64,000 nucleotides of DNA from Halostella salina (lineage in GTDB: Archaea; Halobacteriota; Halobacteria; Halobacteriales; Natronoarchaeaceae), in contig NZ_RCIH01000011.1 in the NCBI RefSeq assembly GCF_003675855.1, positions 1 through 64,000 of the forward strand, read 5' to 3'. The notes under the pieces are model-generated. The model was not told the origin of the DNA. It worked only from the letters and a program-made list of their open reading frames with translations, and did not search any database. This document shows, in pieces, positions 32,250-41,399 of the stretch. The position numbers were made by a program, and so were the translations under genes. Within the stretch, counting starts at the first letter, position 1; each line of letters starts with the position of its first letter.

Positions 32250-33464
32250 TCAGTACGCCCGGGCGTACAGGGCTGCTCCTGTCACCGCCGCGAGCGTCGC
32301 CACGCCGGCGAGCGCCAGGAACAGCGCGGTCGGCGTGCCGTACGTCAGCACCGCCCCGGCGAGCGCGCCGCCGAACGCGCCGACGCCGAACGTGCCGAGG
32401 TACGTGAACCCGTAGGAGAGTCCCCGGGTGCCGGCGGGCGTGTACTCCGCGACGGTCGCCTGATACAGCGGCTGGACCGCAAAGAGCGTGAAGCCGAGCG
32501 CCGCGCCGAGCGCGAGCAGCGGCAGCAGTCCGGCGTCCGCCGCCGGAACGAAGAGGACCGCAAGCACCGCCAGCGCGGCGAACGCGGCGGCGATGCCGGC
32601 CTCCGTCCGGATCCGGTCGGTGAGCCGCCCGCCGACGTACTGGCCGGCCATCCCGACGGTCAGGAGGCCGACGTACGCGTAGCGCGCCGGTTCGAGGTCG
32701 GTGCCGGCGAGCGAGACGGGGGCGAAGGCGTCGAAGTCCGCGAGCAGTTCCGGCAGGAAGGTGAGGACGCCGCGGTAGTACAGCCCCGACATGACGACGA
32801 CGGCGAACACGCCGACGAACGCGCCGGCGAACAGCGACCTGCTCCCAGCCAGGAACTCCGAGAGCGATGAGACCGGGTCCGCACGCCCGTCGCCGTCGGC
32901 TGCCACCGCGGCGTCCTCCTCGAACTCCGTGCGGAGCGCGTACACGCCGCCGAGCGCCGCGGGGATCGCGAGCAGGCCGACGACGGTTCGCCAGTCGAAC
33001 GGAATTAGCAGCAGCGTGGTGGCGAGCGGCCCGAGCGCGATGCCGGCGTTGCCCGCCATCCCGTGGTACGCGAAGGCGCTGCCGCGCTCGTCGACGCCGG
33101 TGCTGATGAGCGAGAGGCCGGAGGGATGGTAGACGCTCGCTGCGGTCCCCCACAGCAGGAGTGCGACCGTGATCACCGGGATGGAGGGGGCGACGCTCAG
33201 GACGAGAAAGGAGCCGCTCATCCCGAGCAGGCAGGCGGCGATCACCCGTCTGGAGCCGACGGCGTCCGCCAGCACGCCGCCGGGAAGCGCCCCGATGCCG
33301 AACAGCGCGTAGCCCGCGGTGACGACCAGTCCGATCGCCGCCTCGGTGACGGGGAACTCGACGAGCCACACCGACACGAGGATCGGGATCGAGAGTTCGT
33401 ACGTGTGCACCATCGCGTGGCCGACCATCACGAGTCCGACGATCGCCCTGTCGTTGCCGTTCAC
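32250..33464 (-). CDS. Major facilitator superfamily transporter
   Basis: About 404 aa with twelve predicted helices. The A-motif-like loop after helix 2 reads GGVLADAVGSRRV, and repeats of GxLxDR type occur in the second half (GGRLTDRIRTEAG). Substrate unknown; drug or sugar efflux are both possible. A GTG at 33464 begins just before the first helix (NGNDRAIVGLVMVGHAMVH) and is preferred over an ATG at 33563, which would add a basic leader with proline-rich text. Confidence 0.85.
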   Translation of the reverse strand: MNGNDRAIVGLVMVGHAMVHTYELSIPILVSVWLVEFPVTEAAIGLVVTAGYALFGIGALPGGVLADAVGSRRVIAACLLGMSGSFLVLSVAPSIPVITVALLLWGTAASVYHPSGLSLISTGVDERGSAFAYHGMAGNAGIALGPLATTLLLIPFDWRTVVGLLAIPAALGGVYALRTEFEEDAAVAADGDGRADPVSSLSEFLAGSRSLFAGAFVGVFAVVVMSGLYYRGVLTFLPELLADFDAFAPVSLAGTDLEPARYAYVGLLTVGMAGQYVGGRLTDRIRTEAGIAAAFAALAVLAVLFVPAADAGLLPLLALGAALGFTLFAVQPLYQATVAEYTPAGTRGLSYGFTYLGTFGVGAFGGALAGAVLTYGTPTALFLALAGVATLAAVTGAALYARAY

Positions 33465-33869
33465 GCTCCCCGAGCGTACGGCTCCCCCCGGTTTGATACT
33501 GTCGAAAGGTGGGATGACAGCCAGGCCCCGGCGGGCCCTCTGTGCGCCCGGACGGTTCCCCACGTCCCCGTCGTGCGCAGTATGTCGTATGCTATGCAGG
33601 CACTAATAGGCGCTCGATGGCCCAAATAATGCCGAACGATCGAACGGTTCCGGGGTTTGTTGTTCAAAGACGGGTAACTGCCGAGCCGTCAAAATCGATT
33701 CCGTGCGTAATCGATGCGATCGAGGGTTCTATGGGCCGTTCTGGGGTCCAGAACCACTGCATAACTTATAGAAATTCTACTCACTGACCATGGATTTCTA
33801 ACCTATGAAATACTCGATGCCTATGGGGAACACTTATATGCGTATCCTTCATACTATGTAATAGAAATC
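33465..33869. other. Gene-free 405-bp intergenic region with two dyads
   Basis: No convincing gene. Composition shifts to higher AT from about 33600. A 7-bp inverted repeat (GTTCTGG at 33738-33744, CCAGAAC at 33748-33754) and the palindrome TAGAAATTCTA at 33769-33779 are seen. A TATA-like TTATAT at 33834-33839 precedes the next gene by about 33 bp. The region probably carries the promoter and control sites of the small membrane protein gene. The left side near 33470-33560 may hold the promoter of the MFS gene. Confidence 0.5.
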
Positions 33870-34088
33870 ATGACTGGATACTACGACCTCGTTCTCGGCC
33901 TCATCCCGGTCGCACTGCTCGGTTTCACTGGCGCGCTCACCGTCGCCGGCCTGAACCTGACCACCGCCGTCCCGATCGCAGCCAGCGTCCCCGTCGCGCT
34001 CATGGGCCACGCGATGTTCGTCAACGGCCCGACCGACGAGCCGGCACCGTCGACGAACACGAACGTCGGCCCGGTCAACGCCGACTGA
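33870..34088 (+). CDS. Small two-helix membrane protein
   Basis: 72 aa. Two hydrophobic helices (LVLGLIPVALLGFTGALTVA and VPIAASVPVALMGHAMF) are joined by a short loop and followed by a polar tail ending in GPVNAD. Similar very small proteins are widespread in haloarchaea; the function is unknown. A strong TATA box 33 bp upstream and an upstream region with dyads suggest regulated, possibly high expression. Confidence 0.78.
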   Translation: MTGYYDLVLGLIPVALLGFTGALTVAGLNLTTAVPIAASVPVALMGHAMFVNGPTDEPAPSTNTNVGPVNAD

Positions 34089-34188
34089 ACGCGGTCCGTT
34101 CGACGCTTCGGTCTTCTTTCCTCTCTCCCGCTTCCTTCTCCTCCCGTTCCTGCCAACGTTTTTGCCGACCCTGACCGTTGGTGCTCGC

Positions 34189-35187
34189 ATGACGAGCACA
34201 CGGTTTCTGACGAGCGACGACGTGGCGGACCTTGCGACGCCCGGCGACTACGTCGACGCGGTCCGCGACGGGTACCGACAGCGCGGCGAGGGCGCGCCCG
34301 CCGAACCGCGGACGAAGCACCTGAACGCCGACCCGCCGGGGATGCTGACCGGCTACTCCGCAGTGCTCCCCGAAACCGGGGCGATGGGCGGCTACATGTA
34401 CGCGGCCGGGTTCGGCGCTGAGGACGCGTGGTTCGTCACGCCGCTGTTCGACGCCGAGAGCGGCGAGCCGCTGGCGGTCCTCGACGGGGCGAGCATGAAC
34501 CCGTTCAAGACCGGCGCGGCCGGAGCGGTCGGCGTCGACGCGCTCGCCCGGGCGGACGCGAACCACGTCGCACTGATCGGCAGCGGCGCGCAGGCCCGCG
34601 GCCAGCTTCGGGCGACGGTGACGGTGCGGGACGTGGAGACGGTCGACGTGTACTCGCCGACGAAGGAGCACCGCGAGTCGTTCGCCGCGGAGATGAACGA
34701 GTCGCTCGACGCCTCCGTCGCCGCCGTCGCCAGTAGTTCCGCCGCCGTCGAGGAGGCCGACGTCGTGATCACCGCAACGACCGCCAGCGAGCCGGTGTTC
34801 GACGGCGACCTGCTGGCCGACGGCGCGCACGTCACGGCGATGGGGCAGTACGACCCCGAGAAGCGCGAACTCGACGCGACGACCATCGAGCGCGCCACCT
34901 ACGTCCCGGACCTGCGCGAGCGCGCCACGCAGGACGCCGGCTCGTTCATCCACGCGGTCGAGGAGGGCGTCGTGACCGAGGACCACGTCCACGCCGAACT
35001 GGGCGAGGTGGTCGCGGGCGAGGCTCCGGGCCGCGAGTCGCCCGACGAGGTGACCGTGTTCGACAGCGGCGGCACCGGGATCGAGACGGTCGCCGCCGCC
35101 CACATGCTGTACGAGCGCGCCGCCGAGCGCGACCTGGGGACCGAGATCGATTTCGCGCCCGCGAGCGAGGCGCTGACGGGGCGGTAG
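34189..35187 (+). CDS. Ornithine cyclodeaminase / alanine dehydrogenase (mu-crystallin) family protein
   Basis: 332 aa. The Rossmann motif is LIGSGAQARGQLRAT; the N-terminal substrate part has the AEPRTKHLN segment (catalytic Lys), and TAMGQYDPEKREL and the terminal GTGIETVAAAHMLYERA complete the family pattern. NAD(H)-dependent. Archaeal members can act as alanine dehydrogenase (AF1665 type), whereas others make proline from ornithine; sequence alone does not decide. The start at 34189 is used because the earlier ATG (34162) is outside the conserved part. Confidence 0.9.
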   Translation: MTSTRFLTSDDVADLATPGDYVDAVRDGYRQRGEGAPAEPRTKHLNADPPGMLTGYSAVLPETGAMGGYMYAAGFGAEDAWFVTPLFDAESGEPLAVLDGASMNPFKTGAAGAVGVDALARADANHVALIGSGAQARGQLRATVTVRDVETVDVYSPTKEHRESFAAEMNESLDASVAAVASSSAAVEEADVVITATTASEPVFDGDLLADGAHVTAMGQYDPEKRELDATTIERATYVPDLRERATQDAGSFIHAVEEGVVTEDHVHAELGEVVAGEAPGRESPDEVTVFDSGGTGIETVAAAHMLYERAAERDLGTEIDFAPASEALTGR

Positions 35188-35234
35188 TGGGGTAGCTATA
35201 ACACCCGACGGGATGAAGCAACCGACAGCGCGCG

Positions 35235-36080
35235 ATGAGTTCCGCCACCGACTCCGAGCCGTCGGGCGCGACCCTCTCCTACCGGCGCATTCTGGAACGC
35301 GAGATGGAGAACGCGCTCAAGGAGATCAATCGCCCGCCCGAGGGGGTGTTCCTCTCCGGGCTGACGGCGGGACTCAACCTGAGCTTCGGGGCGCTGTTCA
35401 TGGCGATGGCCCTGACGTTCTCCGGCGGCTTCGGCTCGAAGCTCGTCCAGCAGGTCACCCTGGGCGGCGTCTCCTCCATCGCCTTCCTCTTCGTCGTCGT
35501 CGGGCAGACCGAACTGTTCACCGCCCACTCGACGATGGCCGTCCTCCCGGTTCTCGACGGCCGCGCGTCCCTCCGGGAACTGGGACGCGTGTGGGGCGTG
35601 ACGTACGCCTCGAACCTCTTTGGCTGTGCGCTGTTCGCCGGGCTGATCGCGGCCGTCGGACCGCGGCTTGGCGTGGTCGACCCGGCGGCGTTCGGGACGC
35701 TCGCGTCCTCGCTCGTCCCGCTCCCGTGGTGGGTGATCCTGGCGAGCGGTGTGATCGCAGGCTGGCTGATGGGGCTGGTGACGTGGCTGTCGGCCGCGAG
35801 TCGCGACACGATCGGCCGCATCGTGTTCGTGATCGTCGGGACGGCCGTCATCGGGTTCGGGCCGTTCCACCACTGCATCCTCGGCACGACAGAACTGCTC
35901 ACCGCCCTGGCGCTCGGGCAGGGAGTCACGGTCGGCGATTACGGGGTCTTCATCGTCTGGACGACGCTGGGGAACGTCGTCGGCGGCGGGGTGTTCGTCG
36001 GCCTCCTGAACTACGGCCACGTCGCGCTCGCGGGCGAGAAACAGGACGTGGAGTTCGAGGCGACGGACCGCGAGGGCTGA
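35235..36080 (+). CDS. Formate/nitrite transporter (FNT/FocA-NirC) family channel
   Basis: 281 aa with six helices in the FNT arrangement. The start is YRRILEREMENALKEINRP; the first helix motif is GLTAGLNLSFGALFM, and the middle ELFTAHSTMAVLPVL and GNVVGGGVFVGLLNYGHV fit FNT channels, which are pentamers that pass formate, nitrite or hydrosulfide. Given the formate dehydrogenase genes at 47.6-55.1 kb, formate uptake is plausible, but they are not linked in one operon. Confidence 0.9.
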   Translation: MSSATDSEPSGATLSYRRILEREMENALKEINRPPEGVFLSGLTAGLNLSFGALFMAMALTFSGGFGSKLVQQVTLGGVSSIAFLFVVVGQTELFTAHSTMAVLPVLDGRASLRELGRVWGVTYASNLFGCALFAGLIAAVGPRLGVVDPAAFGTLASSLVPLPWWVILASGVIAGWLMGLVTWLSAASRDTIGRIVFVIVGTAVIGFGPFHHCILGTTELLTALALGQGVTVGDYGVFIVWTTLGNVVGGGVFVGLLNYGHVALAGEKQDVEFEATDREG

Positions 36081-36095
36081 ACTGCGGGCGACCGC

Positions 36096-37154
36096 TTACA
36101 GCCCGAGCGCCTGCACGAGCGTCAGCCCGCTCGCCATCGCGCCGAGGAGGTAGCCGCCGATCGCGCCGCCGTTGAGCAGCGGCAGGCCGGCGTGGGCGCG
36201 ACCTTTCAGCACCATCGTCATCAGCGCGAGCAGGCCGATGGTCGTCCCGACCATCGCCGACAGCGCCGCGAGGTTGAGCGCGATCCCGGGCACCGCGATG
36301 GCCCCGGCGTCGACGAAGAAGGCGGCGCTGGCGACGATGATCGTCGGCATCACGGCGTCGCCGAGGCCGATGAACAGCGCGTCGCGCTCCATCGGTCCCT
36401 CGTCGGTGACGGCGGGTTCCTCGTCACCGTCGTCGGTCGTCGAGTCGTCGGCGGCCTCGCTGGGGTCGCCGTCAGCCGGTTCGCCGCCGTTCGGCGCGGC
36501 GTCGGCCGCGTCGTCACCCCCCTCGGCGCGCTCCTGCGCGTCGAGGAAGGAGTACGGCAGCGTCGTCGGGATCACGAACATGATGGGGACGTTCAGGTCC
36601 ATCACGCCCTCCGCCAGCGTCAGCATGTGCTCGGTGCCGTAGACGCTGATCGCGTCGTAGACGGCCAGCGCCGACAGGAGCACGATGGCGGGGAGGATGC
36701 CGAAGCTGATCCCGAAGATGCCCGCCGCGCCAGCGCCCATGATGATCCCGGCCGTGTCGATGACGTACCACTCCGGGTGGACGAGCAGGCCGGCGACGAT
36801 GGCCAGCGCGCCGGCCGCGGCGAGGACGTTGACGGCGACGCCGCCCGCCGGAACGGTGACCACCGGCGGCACGACGACGTTCAGCACGTACCACGACAGC
36901 AGGCCGCTGGTGAAGATTATCAGCCCGCGGATGAACCACCGGACGTCGAACTTGATCGCCCCCAGCATCACCACGGTCGCGACGAGGATCGCCCCGAGGT
37001 AGGCGAAGCTGTTGGTCGTGTCGCCGGGGTCCTCGGTCGCCTGGTAGCCGGCCGACTGGAACGGTTCGACCAGCGCGAGCGCGCCGACCTGTACGAGGAG
37101 GAAGATGCCGACGGTCGCGGCGACCGCGGCGTACGCGCGATGTCGCTGTTCCAT
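36096..37154 (-). CDS. Presenilin/signal-peptide-peptidase-like (A22) intramembrane protease
   Basis: 352 aa with about nine membrane helices. The two catalytic aspartates of GxGD proteases are visible: ALAVYDAISVYG (YD motif) and FIGLGDAVMP (GLGD motif). The C-terminal PAL motif is degenerate (LPLLNGG). A large acidic Asp/Glu-rich loop of about 60 residues lies between the two. Such enzymes cleave transmembrane segments, perhaps of signal peptides or regulators. It follows gar1 on the same strand, 96 bp apart. Confidence 0.9.
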   Translation of the reverse strand: MEQRHRAYAAVAATVGIFLLVQVGALALVEPFQSAGYQATEDPGDTTNSFAYLGAILVATVVMLGAIKFDVRWFIRGLIIFTSGLLSWYVLNVVVPPVVTVPAGGVAVNVLAAAGALAIVAGLLVHPEWYVIDTAGIIMGAGAAGIFGISFGILPAIVLLSALAVYDAISVYGTEHMLTLAEGVMDLNVPIMFVIPTTLPYSFLDAQERAEGGDDAADAAPNGGEPADGDPSEAADDSTTDDGDEEPAVTDEGPMERDALFIGLGDAVMPTIIVASAAFFVDAGAIAVPGIALNLAALSAMVGTTIGLLALMTMVLKGRAHAGLPLLNGGAIGGYLLGAMASGLTLVQALGL

Positions 37155-37250
37155 GTGCGCGCCGGTTGGGACGCCCGCGGTATTGCAGTTGCGTTCCGGC
37201 CGCCCGCGGCGTCGCTCGCTCGGCGGCCGCCGACGCACCGCCGAACGGTG

Positions 37251-37481
37251 CTACCGCGCGTACAGCTTCTCGCCGAGCATGAGCGCCAGCCGCCGGTCGT
37301 CGTCCGGGGAGACGGCGACGTACGGCCGGGAGACCGGGCCGAACACGTCCACGACGCGGCCGACCCTGTCGAGGGACTCGTCGACCGCCTCGGTGCCGAT
37401 ATCGGGCGTCTCGTCGTCCGGGACCCGCAGGATAAGGAGGCCCTGTGCCGTCCGGACGACTTCGCCGAGGCGCTCCATCAC
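37251..37481 (-). CDS. gar1: H/ACA RNA-protein complex component Gar1
   Basis: 76 aa single beta-barrel. [14 protein letters not shown], the [20 protein letters not shown] core and the end MLGEKLYAR match archaeal Gar1, which binds Cbf5 and guides pseudouridylation by H/ACA RNAs. The start overlaps the srp19 stop by 4 bp (ATGA), so both are made from one transcript. The second Met at residue 2 is an alternative start. Confidence 0.92.
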   Translation of the reverse strand: MMERLGEVVRTAQGLLILRVPDDETPDIGTEAVDESLDRVGRVVDVFGPVSRPYVAVSPDDDRRLALMLGEKLYAR

Positions 37482-37759
37482 TCCCGGAGGGCGGCGACGT
37501 ACGCGGCGACCGCCTGAACGATGTCGTTTTTCGCGTCGTCGTCGGCGTTCTTGATGAGGATCCGGCCGCGTTCCTCGTACCCCTCGCGGGGGTACGCAAC
37601 GTCGCGCTCGATCACGGCGTCGTAGCCGACCTGTCCGGCGGCCTCGGCTATCTCGTCGACCGTCGGCTCGGGGACGGCCACGTCCGCCGGGACCCGGCGG
37701 CCCTCGTTGCGGCTCAGGTCCGCGTCGAGATACGCGGGCCAGATGACGTTTTCGACCAT
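37478..37759 (-). CDS. srp19: Signal recognition particle 19 kDa protein
   Basis: 93 aa. [21 protein letters not shown] is the conserved opening of SRP19, followed by [22 protein letters not shown] and GRILIKN. It binds the SRP RNA and lets SRP54 assemble, for co-translational protein targeting. The start at 37759 matches the family; an upstream ATG at 37789 adds 10 residues. It is followed by gar1 with a 4-bp overlap. The btuF gene ends 39 bp upstream on the same strand. Confidence 0.95.
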   Translation of the reverse strand: MVENVIWPAYLDADLSRNEGRRVPADVAVPEPTVDEIAEAAGQVGYDAVIERDVAYPREGYEERGRILIKNADDDAKNDIVQAVAAYVAALRE

Positions 37760-37798
37760 ACTCCCCGGTCGTTCCGCCCCGGTTAACAACCTTTCCAG

Positions 37799-38983
37799 TC
37801 AGCGACGGGCCAGCAGGGCGAGCGTCGCTACCAGTGCGGCGACGGCGGCCCCGATGCCCATGCCGGGCTGGCCGCCGCTGTCCGAGCTTTCGGTGGTGTC
37901 GTCGCCGTCGCCGCCGGAGTCGCTATCCGACTCGCCGTCCGACCCGCCGTCGGCGGCCGTCGTGCCGGACTCCATCCCGGCGTCGCCGCGGACGCTCGCG
38001 TTCGCCTCGGCGTACGCCTCGGGGTGGATCGACTGCGCGACCTGACTGATCGGGATCACGACGCGCGGTCCCGGCTGGTTGAGGTAGTTGGCGTTCACCT
38101 CGATGATCTGGTCTTCCTGCACCGCGGTCGTCTCGGACAGCGCCTCGGTCCCCTGGAGTCCGTACTGCTCCTGAACGAGTATCCACTCGGGGTCCTGCGC
38201 GACGATGATCTCGTTCGAGAGCTGGTCGTAGCCGGTGACGTTGGCCCCGACGGCGATGTTCTCGCCGCCGCCGAGTTCGATGATGCGGTTGATGAACGTC
38301 CCCTCGCCAGCGGTGAAGCCGCCGGTCATCTGGTAGTACACCGTGCCGCGCTCCTCGCCGCTGACGGCCGCCTGCACGACTTCGATGTCGGTCCGCATCT
38401 CGCTCACCGCCTCGGCCGCGCCCTCGCAGTTACCGGTGAGGCGACCGGTGGTGTTGGTCTTCTCGTAGATGTCCTCGATCGACTCCGCCATGCGGAACTC
38501 GTACACCGGCATCCCGACCTCGCGGAGCTGGCTGATCGTCGAGTCGCGCGTGCTGTTGGGCGCGAGGACGAGGTCCGCCTGCGTGGCGACGGTCGTCTCG
38601 ATGCTGACGGAGACGCCGTCGTCCTGGCTGATGTCGGTCTTGCCCTCGCGGCCCTCGAGGTAGTCGGTGTACTGGCTGATCGGCAGGCCGGTCACCTGCC
38701 CCTGTGCGCCGATCTCCCACATCGTCTGGGCGGCGCTGGGCTGGAGCGTCACGACCGACTCGGGCCGTTCCTCCAGCGTGATCTCGTGTCCCTTCGCGTC
38801 GGTCAGCGTGACTGGGAACGAACAGTCCTCCTGTGCGGCCGCGGCACCGTCGACGCTCGCGGGCGCGTCGGTCCCCGTCGGCGCGGCAACCGCCGCGCCG
38901 GCGGCCGCCGGCGTGGCGAGGGCGACGACGCTTGCCGCGACGACTAGCAGTGCGACCATCGATCGAACTCCGTCTCGTGCCAT
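37799..38983 (-). CDS. btuF: Periplasmic-type cobalamin-binding protein of ABC importer, with C-terminal sorting tail
   Basis: 394 aa. A Sec-type signal peptide covers about residues 1-30. The class III substrate-binding core has the [19 protein letters not shown] start and [11 protein letters not shown] near its end. The C-terminus is an Asp/Ser/Gly-rich stretch, then [19 protein letters not shown] and RR. This is a PGF-CTERM-like tail for archaeosortase processing, with Met replacing the usual Phe. It delivers vitamin B12 (or a related corrinoid) to BtuC. It is divergent from btuC and shares one promoter region with it. Confidence 0.88.
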   Translation of the reverse strand: MARDGVRSMVALLVVAASVVALATPAAAGAAVAAPTGTDAPASVDGAAAAQEDCSFPVTLTDAKGHEITLEERPESVVTLQPSAAQTMWEIGAQGQVTGLPISQYTDYLEGREGKTDISQDDGVSVSIETTVATQADLVLAPNSTRDSTISQLREVGMPVYEFRMAESIEDIYEKTNTTGRLTGNCEGAAEAVSEMRTDIEVVQAAVSGEERGTVYYQMTGGFTAGEGTFINRIIELGGGENIAVGANVTGYDQLSNEIIVAQDPEWILVQEQYGLQGTEALSETTAVQEDQIIEVNANYLNQPGPRVVIPISQVAQSIHPEAYAEANASVRGDAGMESGTTAADGGSDGESDSDSGGDGDDTTESSDSGGQPGMGIGAAVAALVATLALLARR

Positions 38984-39010
38984 CGTGCAACCCTTCCCGA
39001 CGGAGTCAAT

Positions 39011-39018
39011 AAATATTT
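39011..39018. promoter_or_regulatory. Symmetric TATA box shared by btuF and btuC
   Basis: AAATATTT is a perfect palindrome. Its centre is 31 bp from the first base of btuF (38983) and 30 bp from the first base of btuC (39045). Both genes would be transcribed leaderless from one TATA element in opposite directions. The total intergenic gap is only 61 bp. This is inferred from spacing and symmetry. Confidence 0.6.
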
Positions 39019-39044
39019 ACCTAACCCAACTCAGATTGTGCAGT

Positions 39045-40151
39045 ATGCGAACCGGCGCTCGGACGGCCGTCTGGACCGCCGCCCTCACCGCGCTACTCGG
39101 GGTTGTCGTGGTGGTGAGCGCCGCTATCGGGCCGGTGCCGCTCGACCACGTCGTCGTGGCGAAGGCGGCGGCGAATGCGATAGCCGTGCCCGCCTCGCTC
39201 GGCGTGACAGTCTCGTGGGCCGCCCTCCCCGTCCTGCCGGTGTCGGTCCCGGTGCCGGGACTCGACGTGAGCTACGTCCACCCGTTCTCGTTCGCGGTGC
39301 CCGAGACGTCCCAGCGGATCGTCGGCCAGTTGCGGCTGCCGCGGATCGCCCTCGGCGCGGTCGTCGGCTTCGCGCTCGGCGCGGCCGGCACGGTGATGCA
39401 GGGCTTCTTCCGGAACCCGATGGCCGACCCGTCGATCATCGGCGTCTCCTCGGGCGCGGCCGTCGGCGCGGTCGCCGCCATCGCCGTGCCCGGCGTTCTC
39501 CCCGTCGGTCCCCGCACCGCGGCGTTCTCCGGCGCGCTGGCGACCGCCTTCCTCGTGTACGCCATCGCCACCGAGGGCGGGCGCACGCCGGTGGCGACGC
39601 TGCTGCTCGCCGGCGTCGCGGTCCAGACGTTCCTCGGCGCGGTCATCTCCTACCTGCTCGTCATGAGCGGCGAACAGCTCCGCGAGGCGGTGTACTGGCT
39701 GATGGGCAACCTGCGCGCGTCGACGTGGGGCGAGGTCGAGTTCGCCCTGCCCGTCGCCCTGCTCGGCTTCCTCGTCCTGCTCGCCTTCGCGCGGGACCTC
39801 AACGTCCTCCTGCTCGGGGAGACCGACGCCACCCACCTCGGCGTCGAGGTCGAGCGCACGAAGCGCCTGCTGCTCGCGCTGGCGAGCGTCGTCACCGCCG
39901 CGTCGGTCGCCGTCGCCGGCGTCGTCGGCTTCGTCGGGCTCATCGTCCCCCACATGATGCGGCTGGTCGTCGGCCCGGACCACCGCATCCTGCTCCCGAC
40001 GAGCGCGCTCGCCGGGGCGTCCTTCCTCGTCGCCACCGACACCCTCGCCCGCTCCGGCCCGGCCGAGGTGCCGGTCGGCATCGTCACCGCGGCGCTGGGC
40101 GCGCCCTTCTTCCTCTTCCTGCTCCGCCGCCGGGAGGTGACCGCGTTGTGA
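39045..40151 (+). CDS. btuC: Cobalamin ABC importer permease
   Basis: 368 aa with about ten helices of the FecCD/BtuC family. Diagnostic segments are [20 protein letters not shown], the [16 protein letters not shown] motif, [18 protein letters not shown] (coupling helix) and [16 protein letters not shown]. It forms the membrane channel for B12 with BtuD. The ATG at 39045 follows the shared TATA by the right distance. Its stop overlaps the btuD start (GTGA). Confidence 0.93.
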   Translation: MRTGARTAVWTAALTALLGVVVVVSAAIGPVPLDHVVVAKAAANAIAVPASLGVTVSWAALPVLPVSVPVPGLDVSYVHPFSFAVPETSQRIVGQLRLPRIALGAVVGFALGAAGTVMQGFFRNPMADPSIIGVSSGAAVGAVAAIAVPGVLPVGPRTAAFSGALATAFLVYAIATEGGRTPVATLLLAGVAVQTFLGAVISYLLVMSGEQLREAVYWLMGNLRASTWGEVEFALPVALLGFLVLLAFARDLNVLLLGETDATHLGVEVERTKRLLLALASVVTAASVAVAGVVGFVGLIVPHMMRLVVGPDHRILLPTSALAGASFLVATDTLARSGPAEVPVGIVTAALGAPFFLFLLRRREVTAL

Positions 40152-41389
40152 TCGAGGTCGATGGGGTCGCCGTCTCGCTCGGCGGGGCGGAGGTCCTCTC
40201 CGGCGTCGACGCGACCGTCGACCGCGGCTCCTTCGTCGGGCTCGTCGGGCCGAACGGCGCGGGCAAGACCACGCTCCTCCGGACGATGAGCGGCGCGCTC
40301 GCCCCCGACGCGGGCGAGGTCCGGATCGGCGGCGACGCTGTCGGCGACCTCCCGTCGAAGGCCGCCAGCCGCCGGGTCGCGGTCGTTCCGCAGGAAACCC
40401 ACCTCGCCTTCGACTTCGACGTGGAGACCGTCGTGGGGATGGGCCGCCATCCCCACCGATCGCGGTTCGGCGGCCCCTCGGAACGCGACCGCGAGGCCGT
40501 CGCCGACGCGATGGAGCGGGCCGGCGTCGCCCGCTTCGCGGACCGGTCGGTCGGCGCGGTCAGCGGCGGCGAGCGCCAGCGCGTCCTGCTGGCCCGCGCG
40601 CTCGCTCAGGACGCGCCGGCGCTCCTGCTCGACGAACCGACCGCCAGCCTCGACGTGAACCACCAGGTGGAGACCCTGGAACTGGTCGCGGACCTGGTCG
40701 CGGACGGGAAGACCGCCGTCGCCGCCATCCACGACCTCGACCTCGCGGCGCGCTACTGCGACGAACTCGTCATGCTGTCGGACGGCGGCGTCCTCGCGGC
40801 CGGCCCGCCGGCCGAGGTCGTCTCCGAGGCGAACCTCGCCGACGCGTTCGACGCGAACGCCGTCGTCTCGCGGGACGGCGCGACGGGGAGCCTCTCCGTT
40901 ACTGCGCTCCCTGACCGCCCCAGCACCGACGCGACGGTCCACGTCGTCGGCGGCGGCGAGGCCGGCGCGCGCGCCGTGGACGCGCTCGGTGCGGCGGGGT
41001 TCGACCGGACCGTCGGGCCGCTCCCCGAGGGCGACGCCGCCGCCGAGACCGCCCGGTCGCAGGGCGTCGACGTGGTGACGACGCCGCCACACGCCCCCGT
41101 CGACGACGGAACGGTCGAGACGGTCCGCGACCGCGTCGCGGCGGCGGACGTGACGGTGCTCGCGGACCTGGTGGTGACGTCCGGGAACCGTGCGGTCCTC
41201 GACGCCGTCGCCGACGCCGACCGCCTCGTGGTCGTGGAGACCCGGCCGTTCGAGGAACGGAATCGCGCGGCCGGCAGCGCGCGCGACCGCTATGAGCGCC
41301 TGCGGCGACGCGCGACGGTCGTCGCCGACGACGTGGCCGCCGCTGCCCGGGAGCTACGCGGGACGGTGCCCGCCGAACTGGCGGACTAA
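40148..41389 (+). CDS. btuD: Cobalamin ABC importer ATPase with C-terminal extension
   Basis: 413 aa from a GTG that overlaps the btuC stop by 4 bp. Residues 1-250 are a standard ABC ATPase: Walker [11 protein letters not shown]-loop VVPQETHL, signature SGGERQR, Walker [14 protein letters not shown]-loop AIHDLDL. The last 150 residues form a separate Rossmann-like domain ([18 protein letters not shown], then [13 protein letters not shown]). This extra domain is also known from the Halobacterium BtuD and may sense a ligand or regulate uptake. Confidence 0.93.
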   Translation: MIEVDGVAVSLGGAEVLSGVDATVDRGSFVGLVGPNGAGKTTLLRTMSGALAPDAGEVRIGGDAVGDLPSKAASRRVAVVPQETHLAFDFDVETVVGMGRHPHRSRFGGPSERDREAVADAMERAGVARFADRSVGAVSGGERQRVLLARALAQDAPALLLDEPTASLDVNHQVETLELVADLVADGKTAVAAIHDLDLAARYCDELVMLSDGGVLAAGPPAEVVSEANLADAFDANAVVSRDGATGSLSVTALPDRPSTDATVHVVGGGEAGARAVDALGAAGFDRTVGPLPEGDAAAETARSQGVDVVTTPPHAPVDDGTVETVRDRVAAADVTVLADLVVTSGNRAVLDAVADADRLVVVETRPFEERNRAAGSARDRYERLRRRATVVADDVAAAARELRGTVPAELAD

Positions 41390-41399
41390 AAGGGGTCGG

